The notes: generated from the letters alone by a model not told the origin. Positions 23,952 through 33,717 are shown, counted from the stretch's first letter. The stretch is DNA of 64,000 nucleotides from Paraphoma chrysanthemicola (GCA_020744225.1 JAGMWG010000014.1:992001-1056000), one strand, 5' to 3'. Program-made: numbers and translations.

Positions 23952-25601
23952 TTAAGTAGTATCTACAGAGTCTTTTTTGCACGTACGGGCGTTGTGCCCA
24001 GTCTCTCTGCACCTGCTGCAGCGCGCAAGAGCCTGGCGGCTGAGGCCTGATTGCTCTCCACCTCGACGCTCTTCACGAGCAATCTGCTGATCAGCCTCAC
24101 GTTGGGTAAGTATATCCTCGCCAGCTCCCTTTGTTAAGACTCCCTGCTTCTGTACACGCTTTTTCTTGCGCTGCTTTCGCTTTGATGCTGCCTCGTTAGC
24201 CTTTTCAAGGCTGGTGATCCTCTCGCGCATCAGCTCAGCTGACAGGATCATCACTTCAGCGCCCTTCTTAAGCTGATTAATTGCCTCAATAATTGACGCA
24301 GGCGAGGAGCTCTTGTGTTGGCGTACGCGCTCGCGAATCAGCGTTGATTGAGCCTCAAGCTCACGCGCGTTACTCGGCGTACGAGCCTGCCAGACAGCCT
24401 CTGGCAGAGCAGCAGGTGTAGGTGTACGCAGCTGTACGTCCAGCTTTGACAAGACAGCGTCTGGCTGAAGAGGTACAAGGCCTGCGCCTCGAAAGGCTGA
24501 GCAGATATTAGCTGTCGTGAACGCGCGGTCAAAGGCTGCCTTGAAAGCTGGAAGAAACTCAAGCTTCGTAATGTGGTTGATGTGGTGTCGGATAAGAGCC
24601 TCAACCTCGCGGCTGTACGCGCGCTTTAACGGCGAGAAGCAGCCAACATCAAGAGGCTGCAGCAGATGAGATGAGTGAGGTGGCATGCAGAGCGTATAGA
24701 TATTGTTCTCCTTGCAGAGCTCTTGAAATTCAAGAGAGTGGTGACTCTCATGGCCATCAAGGACAAGCAGGCGACGCGCACCTACAACACGAGTCTTCGT
24801 GTGAGCGTTGAAGTGCTTTAACCACGCAACTCCAAGGTCGTTGTTTGTCCAGCCGTTGTCGCTAACTGCGATCACCCAGTCGCGTGGGATAGCTGCCTCT
24901 TCGTACCAGGCAGACAGGTGATACTGGCCAGCAAAGATGAGAAAGGGTGGGACTGTCCAGCCAGCAGCGTTGATTGCAGCGATCACCGTCACCCACTCAC
25001 GATTGCCAGGCTGAATAGCCTTTGGCCGGCCTCTCCTCTCTGACCCAGTCACGACAAGCTGAGTCGTGATCTTGCCCATCATAAAGCCAGCCTCGTCAAA
25101 GTTATAGACGTCCTCATCGCAGATACCCCACTTGGCTTTTGTCTCCTCTACAAGCTCAAACCAGCGTTGTATAAGGATAGGATCTTCACACAGAGCTCTC
25201 TGCCTATCGTACGCTCGATTGAAACGCGTCGTAAGACTGTCTGTACGCCTGACAAAGTTGCGCGCCCAGTGGACGCCAACGTGACTAGCAGAGCGCGCAG
25301 CCAGCAGCTTATCAGCCATATCACGTACAGCTGCGTACGTGGGCGCGAATCCACGTCGATCAAGGTCGAGTATATGTCTGACAATCACCTCCTCCTCTAG
25401 CTGGGTGAGCTTCTTTGAGTTGGGCTGGCAATCGCGTCGAGAAGCAATACCAGCGCGTCGGCGGCGGAGTGTTGTTTCAGCTACGTTGTAGACTGCTGCA
25501 GCAGATCGATTGCCTTGCAGTTGGTTAGCTGAGATAGCTGAGATAGCAAGCTGAATATTGGCTTCATTTGGGAGTATTTGAGTAACGTTGCGTTGAACCA
25601 T
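23952..25601 (-). CDS. Fot1/Pogo-type transposase (CENP-B-like HTH, DDE_1, zinc knuckle)
   Basis: 549 residues, no intron, ATG at 25601. The N-terminal psq-type helix-turn-helix is around residues 15-50 (ISANQLQGNRSAAAVYNVAE, TTLRRRRAG). The CENP-B/Tc5-type DNA-binding domain spans about 65-130 (LTQLEEEVIVRHILDLDRRG). The DDE_1 catalytic core has aspartates in VYNFDEAGFMMG, LLVLDGHESHH and HLLQPLDVGCFSPLK; 35 residues separate the second and third, a DD35D spacing. The C-terminal basic region (SKRKQRKKKRVQKQG) is followed by a CCHC zinc knuckle, CSRCRETGHNARTC, common in large fungal members. It cuts and pastes the element at TA sites. No stop or frameshift is seen, so it may be active. Confidence 0.95.
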   Translation of the reverse strand: MVQRNVTQILPNEANIQLAISAISANQLQGNRSAAAVYNVAETTLRRRRAGIASRRDCQPNSKKLTQLEEEVIVRHILDLDRRGFAPTYAAVRDMADKLLAARSASHVGVHWARNFVRRTDSLTTRFNRAYDRQRALCEDPILIQRWFELVEETKAKWGICDEDVYNFDEAGFMMGKITTQLVVTGSERRGRPKAIQPGNREWVTVIAAINAAGWTVPPFLIFAGQYHLSAWYEEAAIPRDWVIAVSDNGWTNNDLGVAWLKHFNAHTKTRVVGARRLLVLDGHESHHSLEFQELCKENNIYTLCMPPHSSHLLQPLDVGCFSPLKRAYSREVEALIRHHINHITKLEFLPAFKAAFDRAFTTANICSAFRGAGLVPLQPDAVLSKLDVQLRTPTPAALPEAVWQARTPSNARELEAQSTLIRERVRQHKSSSPASIIEAINQLKKGAEVMILSAELMRERITSLEKANEAASKRKQRKKKRVQKQGVLTKGAGEDILTQREADQQIAREERRGGEQSGLSRQALARCSRCRETGHNARTCKKDSVDTT

Positions 25602-25617
25602 TGTCTGTTGAGATGAG

Positions 25618-25682
25618 AGAGGTGATCAAAGCTGGTGGGGTGCGCCGCTCGGTTGTACGCGCCGCTCGCTTATAAAACACGT
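25618..25682 (-). repeat. Right terminal inverted repeat of Pogo/Fot1 element
   Basis: 65 bp ending cgctcgcttataaaacacgt before the flanking TA at 25683-25684. It lies 16 bp upstream of the transposase ATG, so the promoter is probably in or next to the TIR. Confidence 0.95.
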
Positions 25683-26163
25683 TAACTAAAGTATGAACGC
25701 GTTACCCGCGAAGGTCGAAAACATCTTGGCATGCTTCGCAGGACTGCGCCATTTTTTGGTAAAAGAAATTCGGATTGGTCACTTCTTGTAAAGGCCAGAT
25801 CTCTGCGGGGTCGACGTATTCTTGGTGCCACATCGTGCGCTGCACTGCCTTGTGAATTGTGTTCCCTACCTAGGTACGCGTGACTACCTCGGTACTTTAG
25901 ATTAGTGACCCAGCCAAATAATTTTTCTGACCCAGCTGAATATCTTCCGCCTTTTTTTTTGCCTCAACTTCAGCGGTACAGGTTCACTAGAGCTCGCGCT
26001 AAGTATGCCCGGCTGTGATGATATAAGTATAGCATATTTAAAGTGTGGAACTCAACCATCCAAGTACCATGAACCGTTCTAAAGTTGTGAGTCATCTCAT
26101 ACTTGTTCTTTGGTACTCGCTGTGATAATTCACGGGCTGGGACTTAGTCTGTAGGCCAAAACC

Positions 26164-26170
26164 TATAAAA
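26164..26170 (+). promoter_or_regulatory. TATA box of small orphan gene
   Basis: tataaaa lies 95-101 bases upstream of the ATG at 26265, followed by a pyrimidine-rich leader. This is a good core promoter and supports the small gene being expressed. Confidence 0.6.
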
Positions 26171-26264
26171 GCCCTCTCGCTCTCCATCTTCTACTAGTAC
26201 TCCTTCACAACTGTTCTTCCTTCACAACTAAGAATAAGCTATACTACTACAACTACTACTTAAC

Positions 26265-26827
26265 ATGTCTTTGATTACTATCCAAGCAATCAATCAACCC
26301 TTAGTAACAAGAGCGCCTGCTCTATTTCTGAATGCATGGAGGCTTTGTCCACTAGGCCGAAGGGGCCTCCAAACAGCCGCCCAGCAGACGGTGCCAAAAT
26401 CAGATACCATGCTGCAAAGCACCCGGCCCCGAAGAATGCAGCAGCAGCGGCATCTGGAGCGGATATTTGCCTATCCAGTATATCAACAGAACCCAAAAAG
26501 GGTAACAGAACTTGTCAACCAGTATCGTCAGACCAGTCGGGCAGAAATCGAAGGCAGAACGAACATAGGCCTTGCCTATGCGATCCTCTTTGCTGCCTTC
26601 ATCAGAGCCTGCATAAGGTATGTTGAAATCTCACGAAGATACTAGTAGAAAAAGTAGCTAATTTTGAGATTCTAGATCAGAGGACAAGTCCTGTCCTAAA
26701 GAGGACAATGCGCAAGAGGAAATCTTCGCACCAGATGAGAATAGTAAGTCTCTGAACTCAAATGCAGGAGAACTGGGTACTAACATTATATCTAGCAGAG
26801 GAGAACGTATTTGATAAGCTCTTCTAG
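26265..26827 (+). CDS. Small orphan protein with mitochondrial-targeting-like N-terminus
   Basis: Three exons (26265-26617, 26676-26743, 26796-26827) total 453 nt, giving 150 residues. Introns have gtatgt/ctag and gtaagt/ctag ends, and the second has a ctaac branch site. The N-terminus lacks acidic residues for about 45 positions and contains RLCPLGRRGLQTAAQQ, resembling a matrix presequence with an arginine-2 cleavage site. One hydrophobic stretch, IGLAYAILFAAFIRACI, could span a membrane; the tail is acidic (SEDKSCPKEDNAQEEIF). No family is recognised. The last acceptor is tagcag, a NAGNAG site that could add or drop one residue. It lies 580 bp from the transposon. Confidence 0.6.
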
Positions 26828-27589
26828 CTTAGAAATTGTTAAGAGAGCGGATTCCTTGTTATTATAGGTGTTGATACTTTAATTTAATTGTCATGTGTAA
26901 TCTCTCGAACGAAGTGATCCGCATCCTGAACATACCATTTAATCCATCCTACTTCCTCACCTCACCTCTACCTCTACCCACCATAGCACATAATCAACCC
27001 CGTCAATCAACAACGTCGATCTGTTAATTGTTTGCGAGTTCTTCGCTTTACGCGTCCATATCGTCGATGTCATTTTCAGATCGCTTATAGTAAGGCAAAC
27101 ACTATTGAAATCATCACCTACTAGCTTCAATGCGATAGGCGTATCGCTTTCTAGTATGCTGCATTCGAACACCAGTCCATCCCTCCCACCTCCTACATAC
27201 TTCAGAACCGTAAACTCTTTAACTTCGCAAAGGCTAAGCTTCCTCCTTCAATTTCCATGGGTACAGGATAGAAATGTGTTGAGTGGATAGGAAAGGATCT
27301 TCGCTGGATCGTTGGCTTTAAGAAGCATCTGGTCGTGTTTGACAAAAGCTACCTGTTTTCGCCGGCCAGGTGGAGCTGTTGCCTAGACTGGATCTACCCG
27401 GAGTCGAATGTGCCGAAGCTGTGCCGAAGCTGTGCCGAGCCTCCCTACTCTTCGCGGTCTCGCCTGTTCCTTCTCCTTTTGCAACCGTCACAACTCCCAT
27501 CGCACGTCTCTTACAACACTGTGGACTACCTGACCTATTAGAGCCACATAAAAGGGTGAGTGCGTCAACGACCTCGCGCTGGCACTTCG
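26828..27589. other. Unassigned stretch
   Basis: Frames of 60-145 codons exist on both strands (for example minus 27752-27318 and 27172-26957), but none shows a family motif or a complete splice structure. The sequence just upstream of 27590 may be remnant of the same decayed kinase gene. Confidence 0.3.
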
Positions 27590-27900
27590 TCGGCAGTTGA
27601 TGACGCTTTGTGGACGATGCGGACGCTAGCGAAGACTCCAAGTGCCGTCGGTCACAGATCCTTATACCTGGAGAGCTTGAGAGCAATCCAGCAGCCGACA
27701 GACCTTTCAAGGCGTGGCTCGACCTGGGCCGATACGCGGGAGAGGTGCTCACCGCTCAAGACAGCCGCCGCTTCGTTCTTGGCTTTGCCCTTTGTGGATC
27801 TCTGATGCGCCCTATGGACATTCGATCGACTTGGAGGTATCGCTTCTGAGCAATTCAGTTTGAGTTTGCAATGCTTGGGTTTCTCTGGAGTTCATACTAG
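27590..27900 (+). pseudogene. Fragment of FunK1-type fungal protein kinase gene
   Basis: The frame from about 27604 reads VDDADASEDSKCRRSQILIP and then FKAWLDLGRYAGEVLTAQDS, RRFVLGFALCGSLMR. This is the strongly conserved N-terminal block of fungal FunK1 kinases (PF17667). Directly after it, at the ccctatgg around 27809-27816, one extra base moves the continuation FDRLGGIASEQFS into the next frame. No downstream catalytic motifs (HRD, DFG) were found in the following kilobase. This is a truncated, frameshifted relic of a gene family that is multicopy in many dothideomycetes. Confidence 0.7.
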
Positions 27901-28766
27901 CGTTCCCTGATACCAGCTGATGTCCCTCTGCGAGACGCAACAAGTGGTCTGTTAGCAGGGCAAATCCAGTCAGAACTTTTTTTTCCTTCGCCTCCTCGAA
28001 GGCGACAAATTATAAGCCAGAAAAGCAGATGCCGCCGCCGAGCGCTGTGGGACACCGAGACGGAAACAGCTGTGTCGTTGGCCAGAAGCGAATGTCAAGT
28101 TGCAGTGCAGTGCCACAAGCGCACTTGCTCGAACTCCCCAGTGAAACGTGCTGTTACAAATCGGGTCCACCGACGTGTCAGTCTGCTTGCTGCACTCGAA
28201 CACTGTCCTTCTAACCCTCCGTCAGTACGAGATTGCCGCGTCAGTAGATATCTGATATCTCATCGACGTCGTTAACTGTCCATGCAAGATAACCATTGCC
28301 TGCTGCTCCTTGTCCTTTTCGCGAGCTACGTCTTCGAATCGAGAGGAACTCCACAGACTGGCCAACCTGAGTACTGGGGTGTGGGGCTTTTCGCCATCCT
28401 TCGATGAGTTATCGCGTAGCATATGTGAAGGCGAGGGTTCGCAAGATTCTGGCTCTGTCGAGAGTTCGCCAGCCAGGAAATCATAGAGGACGAAGCTGTG
28501 CTGTATGTAGTAGACGGTGGGTGTCCGCAGTACTTATATATGTTAAGGCCAACTGTAGTCTAACAAATCAAGCTGGATTTGCCTCGCGTCTTCTATACTG
28601 TTTCTAGTTGCTCGTTTCTTGTCTCTCATTTCTTGTCTTCTAGCTTCCGCTTCGTGCTCCACCACATTAGGATTTCACTCATTCATGCCAAGTTCTGGCA
28701 GACACAGAAGTCTATCATGCGATTGAATTACTAATACATGTACATAACTAATCAAGCCACATATGA
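27901..28766. other. Unassigned stretch, probably decayed
   Basis: Short frames only. The minus frame 28422-28222 and plus frame 28072-28275 lack motifs. Some of it may be further kinase-gene remnant, but nothing can be aligned by eye. Confidence 0.3.
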
Positions 28767-30381
28767 TCACATGACTATTGCTCGCTTCGCTTTGATCAGG
28801 GTATCCCTCCAAGTTTCGGCACCACGGACAGCGCCCTCAGGATCAGCTTTCCACTTCAACAAGTAGCTCTGGATCTCAGCAGGTGAGAAAACCTCCTCAG
28901 AAAATGTCTGTGCGAATATTTCGGCAAGCTTACTGATCTCGCGGGATAGCACAGCAGCTATTGGAGGCATATAAGCGCAGAGATCAAAGGCGACATTGTC
29001 GCATTTGAGGAGTCGTTGATGGATCTCTGCTCGGCTTGGTTCTGACGTACGCTTGATGTCACAGTCTATGTCGTCATACATGCGCTCGAAGATGTCACGG
29101 ATCTGCTCGTGTGTGGCAAGTGCAAACTGTACCTGATTATCGATGCGACCTGGTCGTACCAGAACGTCGTCTAAGCTGTGGACATAGTTGGTTGTCATGA
29201 TCAACACACGACCCTGCATTAAGTCAGATATCCTTCGCATTGAATGTTCCGATACTCACCTCCTGTGATGCAGCGCCGTTAATTATATCTAACAGTCCCC
29301 TAAGACTGATAAGACTCTTGCCTACGATTAATCTTCTATTGACGGTGGCTGGCGCTACAGCTGGAATCTTGGTGCTTTGATTGCTGGTCTGCTGTAAGCT
29401 AGCTGTGTCTACGTCCTCTATAAGCACTATATAACGCTTAGGAAGTTGATTTAAAAGTGTCGCTAAGTTTGATTCTGTTAATCCTGTTTCGCAAAGTGAT
29501 ACGTAATAAATAGTGAGGCTAAAGATGCCTGTAAGAGCTACGCTGAGTGACGTCTTACTGGTACCTGGCGGGCTATAAAGAAGATAACCGCGTCTATATG
29601 GAATGCCTCTACTGGCGTACTAGCGTGCAGTCGCGGGCTGCAGATATTCGTTGATGTCTAGGATGATCTCTGCTTTTTGCTATTTACCTAAGGCAACTGT
29701 AGTAATAGGTCGCGAGAGTTAGACTGATTCACGATGCTATTGCGCACTTTCACCCTTGACTGTAGAGTGATACACCTCAGTTATCTTTGCGTTCTTCGTA
29801 AGCGTAAAGCCTTTAATCTCGTGCAGGAGATCTTTAATAGGCTGTGTACTTCGACGAAAGCAACGGATAATAATATATTGGTCAAAACCTGTTCTGCACA
29901 TACTCGGCTGTCGACCACTCAGCTAGTAAAAGAGGGGACCATTATGCACAAAATATTTGCTAGTGAAGTTTAGCTTGTACCCAAGTAGGGTCCTGCTATA
30001 CTATCTTTGGAAGTTGAACAAACTGCTACTATTGAGCAGCTCATCTTCGCGGTCACGGTTCGACTCTAATGCGGAGGATGGGTTAAAAGTGACTGCTTTA
30101 AGCTCTCTACTCAGCGTTGTCATACGCTGTGCAGAAGCCTAGTTAAGCAAGTGCCTATAGAAAAGATCCCAGTTATCGACCTCGATGTACGAGGTAAAAT
30201 GGGAGAGAAGAGTGTCATAGAGCTAGATGTAGCAATACTAGCCTACTTGGTATACAGGAAAGATGAAGAAGTAGATTAAAGCAAGCTGTCTAATATTAAT
30301 GCCTAAGCGCCGGAGTAGATCAGGCACGATTGCGTAGCTAGGGACGCTGAATGAGTCGAAGGAAGAGGAAAAGGTCTCCAT
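28767..30381 (-). pseudogene. BCS1-like AAA ATPase pseudogene with nine premature stops
   Basis: Exon 1 (30381-29260) and exon 2 (29213-28767) are joined by an intact 46-nt gtgagt/gcag intron, 522 codons in all. BCS1_N features: METFSSSFDSFS start, SYIEVDNWDLFYRHLL, HNGPLF, STQPIKDLLHE. AAA features: GIPYRRGYLLYSPPGTSKTS, YIVLIEDVD (Walker B), GRVLIMTTNYVHSLDDVLVR and PGRID. Codons beginning at 30240, 30225, 30141, 30003, 29925, 29739, 29721, 29682 and 29622 are stops, eight TAG and one TAA, all in one frame with no indel. TGG-to-TAG and CAG-to-TAG are both CpA-to-TpA changes, as made by RIP. Walker A is also abnormal (PPGTSKT rather than PPGTGKT). Functional relatives are mitochondrial-type AAA chaperones expanded in fungi. 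Confidence 0.9.
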
Positions 30382-30689
30382 GGCTCACGATGGCAACATA
30401 GGTGTATGCGGTAAGTGGGCGGTCTACGAACTTAAGGGGGTACTCTAGCTGATAGCTCGTCTGAAGTAGTTAGACTAAGGCGCACATAGTGTTGGTGGCG
30501 GCATCTGGGGCTAACGCTACTCCAATAACTACCAGTGCATAAGCGCTCTACAAAATTAGCAACGGAGCCTAACATAGCTAGAACACTAATTATTCTACCG
30601 GCTCCAAAAGGGGCGTTCGCGAGAGTCGCATTAATTAGAGGTCTTTCTTCCCTCCCAAAACCAGTTTACGTCTTCCGCGATACCGAAAA

Positions 30690-31260
30690 CAGACAATTTA
30701 GCAATTTACGTAGTAGCAGAGCAAGTGACAACAAGTTCACTAGTCCGATTAACCACATAGTTATCGAGCTACTGCTTACAGTAAATTTGCTTCAGTCGCT
30801 GTCTAGAAACGAGAGTCGGAGGTCATAGTGCTTATCGTGCCGAGGCTAAACCAAGCGCGTTCGACGGCGTGCGACCAAACAATGCCGCGCACCATAATCC
30901 TGTTTAAAGTTTTAAGCAGTCATTCAAGCAATAAGGTGTACTCAGCCATGCGCACACTCATGCGCCGTCCGTACGGTAGTCCCTCATATGTGCTTATCTC
31001 TCCTTCCACCTTTATGTTTTCACTCCAGCTTCACCCTACATCCGCGACAGCTTCCGCTAGTCTCCAGCTGCAATTATACTTCAAACGACAAGTCGTGAAC
31101 AAAGCATGCATCTATATTCGTCGAAAACTCGCAACCGCGTGCAAAAAACGTATCAGTCACACGCCGTCTTCCGCCGCGCGCTAAGATCAAGCTGCGCCTA
31201 ATACCATCAAGTGTGAAGTTTTATCGCACCATTGTACAGCTATAATTAAAGTAAGTGTAA
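30690..31260 (+). repeat. Degenerate repeat with 5S rRNA-derived head, copy 2
   Basis: Collinear with 21044-21640. Shared blocks start with acaagttcact and gtccgat (30728-30749), actgcttac (30773), tttaagcagtc (about 30909) and ctcagccatgcg (about 30941), and end with the tail taatacc and tgtacagctata (31199-31240). This copy carries more T and A where copy 1 has C and G. Boundaries are approximate. Confidence 0.5.
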
Positions 31261-32364
31261 AATATTTTACTAGAAGGCCGAGAGGCTCCCAAGCTTACAA
31301 GATCAAGCTTCTCAGAGACAGTGCTGCAAGTTATATGCGAGAATACAGTGCACTTCCCGCACACGCCTACCCTCAAGCACATTAAATCATTCCTACAATA
31401 GCTAGTCCGCTGCAGTGTTAGCTTAATCGAGGACAGAATAACCACTATTAAAGCTAGTAACTGTCTGTCCGCGTTGAAGCGCGCAGTAAAGCTTCACACG
31501 CATTATTAGTACAACCAGGCGCAGAATTTCGATAATAAAAGCGTGGCGCAGGCTAAAGCGCCTCGGCCACCACGGTACTATATAAGAGGTCTAAGTAACA
31601 TTCGAGTAGCTTCTTGACCCAACTTAAGGCTCTCAAAGACCGTCTCAAGGATATTAGCTATAAAGATTAGGGCGCGTCTAAAGATCACACAATACGCGTT
31701 AAGGGCCACTAGTCGCATTCGTTGCGCCTCCGCGTTTTCTCTGTGGTCAGTTGTATTTCTCTCTCAAATAATACAAATTACGCGCCTAGTATTCTCCTAC
31801 TTCCTTCCACTTACCCAAGTACCTTGCAGCGACCTTTGTAGAGTATAGTGTCCGAGCACGCGCTGCAGCACAGCAAACTTACATCCACACCAGCAGAGAT
31901 CTTGTAGATCGGTCCGTTCATAGATTTGCACAGCATCAATATTTTGTGCATTGTTCGAGCACGCGCTGCAGCACAGCAAACTTAGGTCATTTATGTTAGG
32001 TTCTAATAATTTCATTAGTTGTGCAAGCAATACAAGGCATGACTTCGGAGGATTGCAGCCTCTCAAGAACAAGCAATTTAACGCGCGCGCTTCTGTAGCT
32101 ATTCTCTAGTAAATTTAAGGCCAATAAATCCGTATTGGGCGAAGGAGCCGTTCTGCTACTCAGCTCAATTTTAGAAGAATACTCAGAGTAGAGACTTTAT
32201 GCCGACAGAGATGGACGTATAAAGGTTCCAGGTATGTATCAACTACATTCTCATCAGCACTCATCTCAACGCATATTTATAATCGTCCCAATCCGTCTTT
32301 CCAATTCAGTTCACGCCCATCAGTTCAGCCCGTCTTTTCGCGACCCAAAGTACATTTCACCAAC
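31261..32364. other. Decayed repeat-rich stretch
   Basis: No gene recognised. A 29-bp direct repeat, cgagcacgcgctgcagcaca plus gcaaactta, lies at 31853-31881 and 31956-31984, 103 bp apart. A minus frame of 91 codons (32072-31797) runs over it but has no motif. Probably transposon debris. Confidence 0.35.
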
Positions 32365-32903
32365 ATGCCTCGTACCGTTTACCTCATTGTATATAACTCT
32401 CCCCTTTTCCCTGCCCACTAGGGTCTGTAGGTCCCGCAAACGGACGGCAACCAAGACATTAGAAAGCTCATTCACGCCACAGGCGACGCAAGGAATGGTT
32501 TCCAGATTGCCTTCAAACGGAACTACGACCTTAGTACTACCCCAGTCGTAGTTATCAGCTCCCACCTTTAGCCCAAGTTGCTAATCAGCATGTGGTTGAT
32601 GTCAAGGGGGATAAAACGAAAGGCACAGATGCTACAGCCCATAACTATCTCAAGCAAGTTGCGCTCAGCATTCCTGCACCAGGTCGAAGCTTGCAATCAG
32701 CCACTAGTCAGGTTCGTTGCCTATCGTAATGTAAGATCCTGCTCATTAACATGTACTAATAACCATAACAACAGGGATCAAGACAGAGAGTCGATATTCA
32801 AAATTGTCAGACATGGCTCCGAGCGGTGGTAGCTACACTTGTACAGAATAGAGTCATAGCCGAAGGAGCTCTTCAAGTAGTCGACACTGCTCCCAAAAAC
32901 TAA
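32365..32903 (+). pseudogene. Decayed copy of the fungal MPRTVYL-type hypothetical gene
   Basis: Starts MPRTVYLIVYNSPLFPAH, then TAG at 32419-32421 and again at 32428-32430 where the family has tryptophan (TGG-to-TAG, CpA-type). The same frame continues with DIRKLIHATGDARNGFQIAF and KRNYDL. Near 32540 an indel shifts to the frame reading YQLPPLAQVANQHVVDVKGD. An intron from about 32710 to 32774 ends caacag, and the last exon reads SRQRVDIQNCQTWLR and GALQVVDTAPKN before TAA at 32901-32903. I recall the layout as that of a conserved ascomycete protein of about 170 residues with no known function. Confidence 0.75.
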
Positions 32904-33069
32904 GAGGGGCTAAAAGGAATTAGGGCTGGAAGCTATGCAAGTGTGTTGTAATAACTAAGATATCTTGTACCAATCTGCACAGTTCAGCGCTCTATATTTT
33001 TTGTATACAGTCTCAATGCTTTAACTCTAAACATCCTTTATAATCATTTTTGTCTTCTAGACTTCCAGG

Positions 33070-33717
33070 AATCCTACGTAGCCTCTCAGACCCCACGTGC
33101 TAGAACGAAATAGTCCCAGTAGTCATAGAATTCCTCGACAGTCTAGTACTAGAGGCAGATATTTTGATTCCCATTCTTCGCCAATCTGCGAGGTCCACCG
33201 AGCTTTGCAATACTCCCAATAATCCGGATACCATCCAGATTAATGCCAATCAATGATTGCAATAATCTGAGGGTTAGGACGAGAGGACAGAATAATGTTA
33301 CTTAGGTGTAAATCAGCGTGCGTAAACACGATAGGAACATTGTCGGGGAGAAAGGAGCGGTATGGATGTGAGGATGCATCTTAGACTTCCTAGGTTAGAC
33401 TATATGCGGTTGTGAACCAGTCGTAGAAGATAGAGACGCTCTCGAACAGTCCTGCAGTTAGAGAGTTGCTATATGTAAAAATTATATCTAACAGCGGTTG
33501 TCCCGTATTTCACCAATAGCCCTAGATTAGGAAAAGTAACAGGCGGAGAACGAGTTACGAGCTCAGCTCTAGGGTTTTCCGAGTAACTCGCCCTTTCTCT
33601 TACTTCTGTCGGCGTTAGAAGAGAGAGTGGCGCGTTCAGTTTCTTGAAGAATGATAACTCGCGAAATACAATGTTCTCGTCAAACAGGAAGGGTTCACGC
33701 CGTATCTTCTCTTCCAT
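33070..33717 (-). pseudogene. Aminoglycoside-phosphotransferase-like (APH/choline kinase fold) pseudogene with internal deletion
   Basis: The N-terminus MEEKIRREPFLFDENIVFRE and PPVTFPNLGLLVKYGTT is typical of fungal APH-family genes. Directly after GTT the sequence jumps, in another frame, to PLLDIIFTYSNSLTAGLFES, so about 100 residues of the N-lobe are missing. The catalytic block is still readable as VFTHADLHLSNIIL and IIAIIDWH, with TAA following WH where glutamine is usual, then SGWYPDYWEYCKARW. Other stops lie between. Metabolite-kinase genes of this type often expand in such islands; this copy cannot make an enzyme. Confidence 0.8.

Larger units (their letters stand above)
23829..25684 (-). 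mobile_element. Complete Fot1/Pogo-type (Tc1/mariner superfamily) DNA transposon
   Basis: The element is bounded by TA dinucleotides at 23829-23830 and 25683-25684, the target-site duplication expected for this superfamily. Terminal inverted repeats of 65 bp, 23831-23895 and 25618-25682, are identical by eye over their whole length; the next base on each side no longer pairs. The element proper is 1852 bp and encodes one uninterrupted transposase. Within each TIR the decamer cgagcggcgc occurs twice, 17 bp apart (left copy 23845 and 23862). Perfect TIRs plus an intact frame point to recent insertion. Confidence 0.95.

Noticed and set aside
27153..28209. Two minus frames starting MFECS about 1 kb apart
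   Set aside because: Similarity is limited to about 15 bases and does not extend, so a duplicated gene is not supported.
30050..30070. tRNA T-arm-like word (ggttcgactc)
   Set aside because: It lies inside the BCS1-like pseudogene, and no acceptor or anticodon stem can be built around it.
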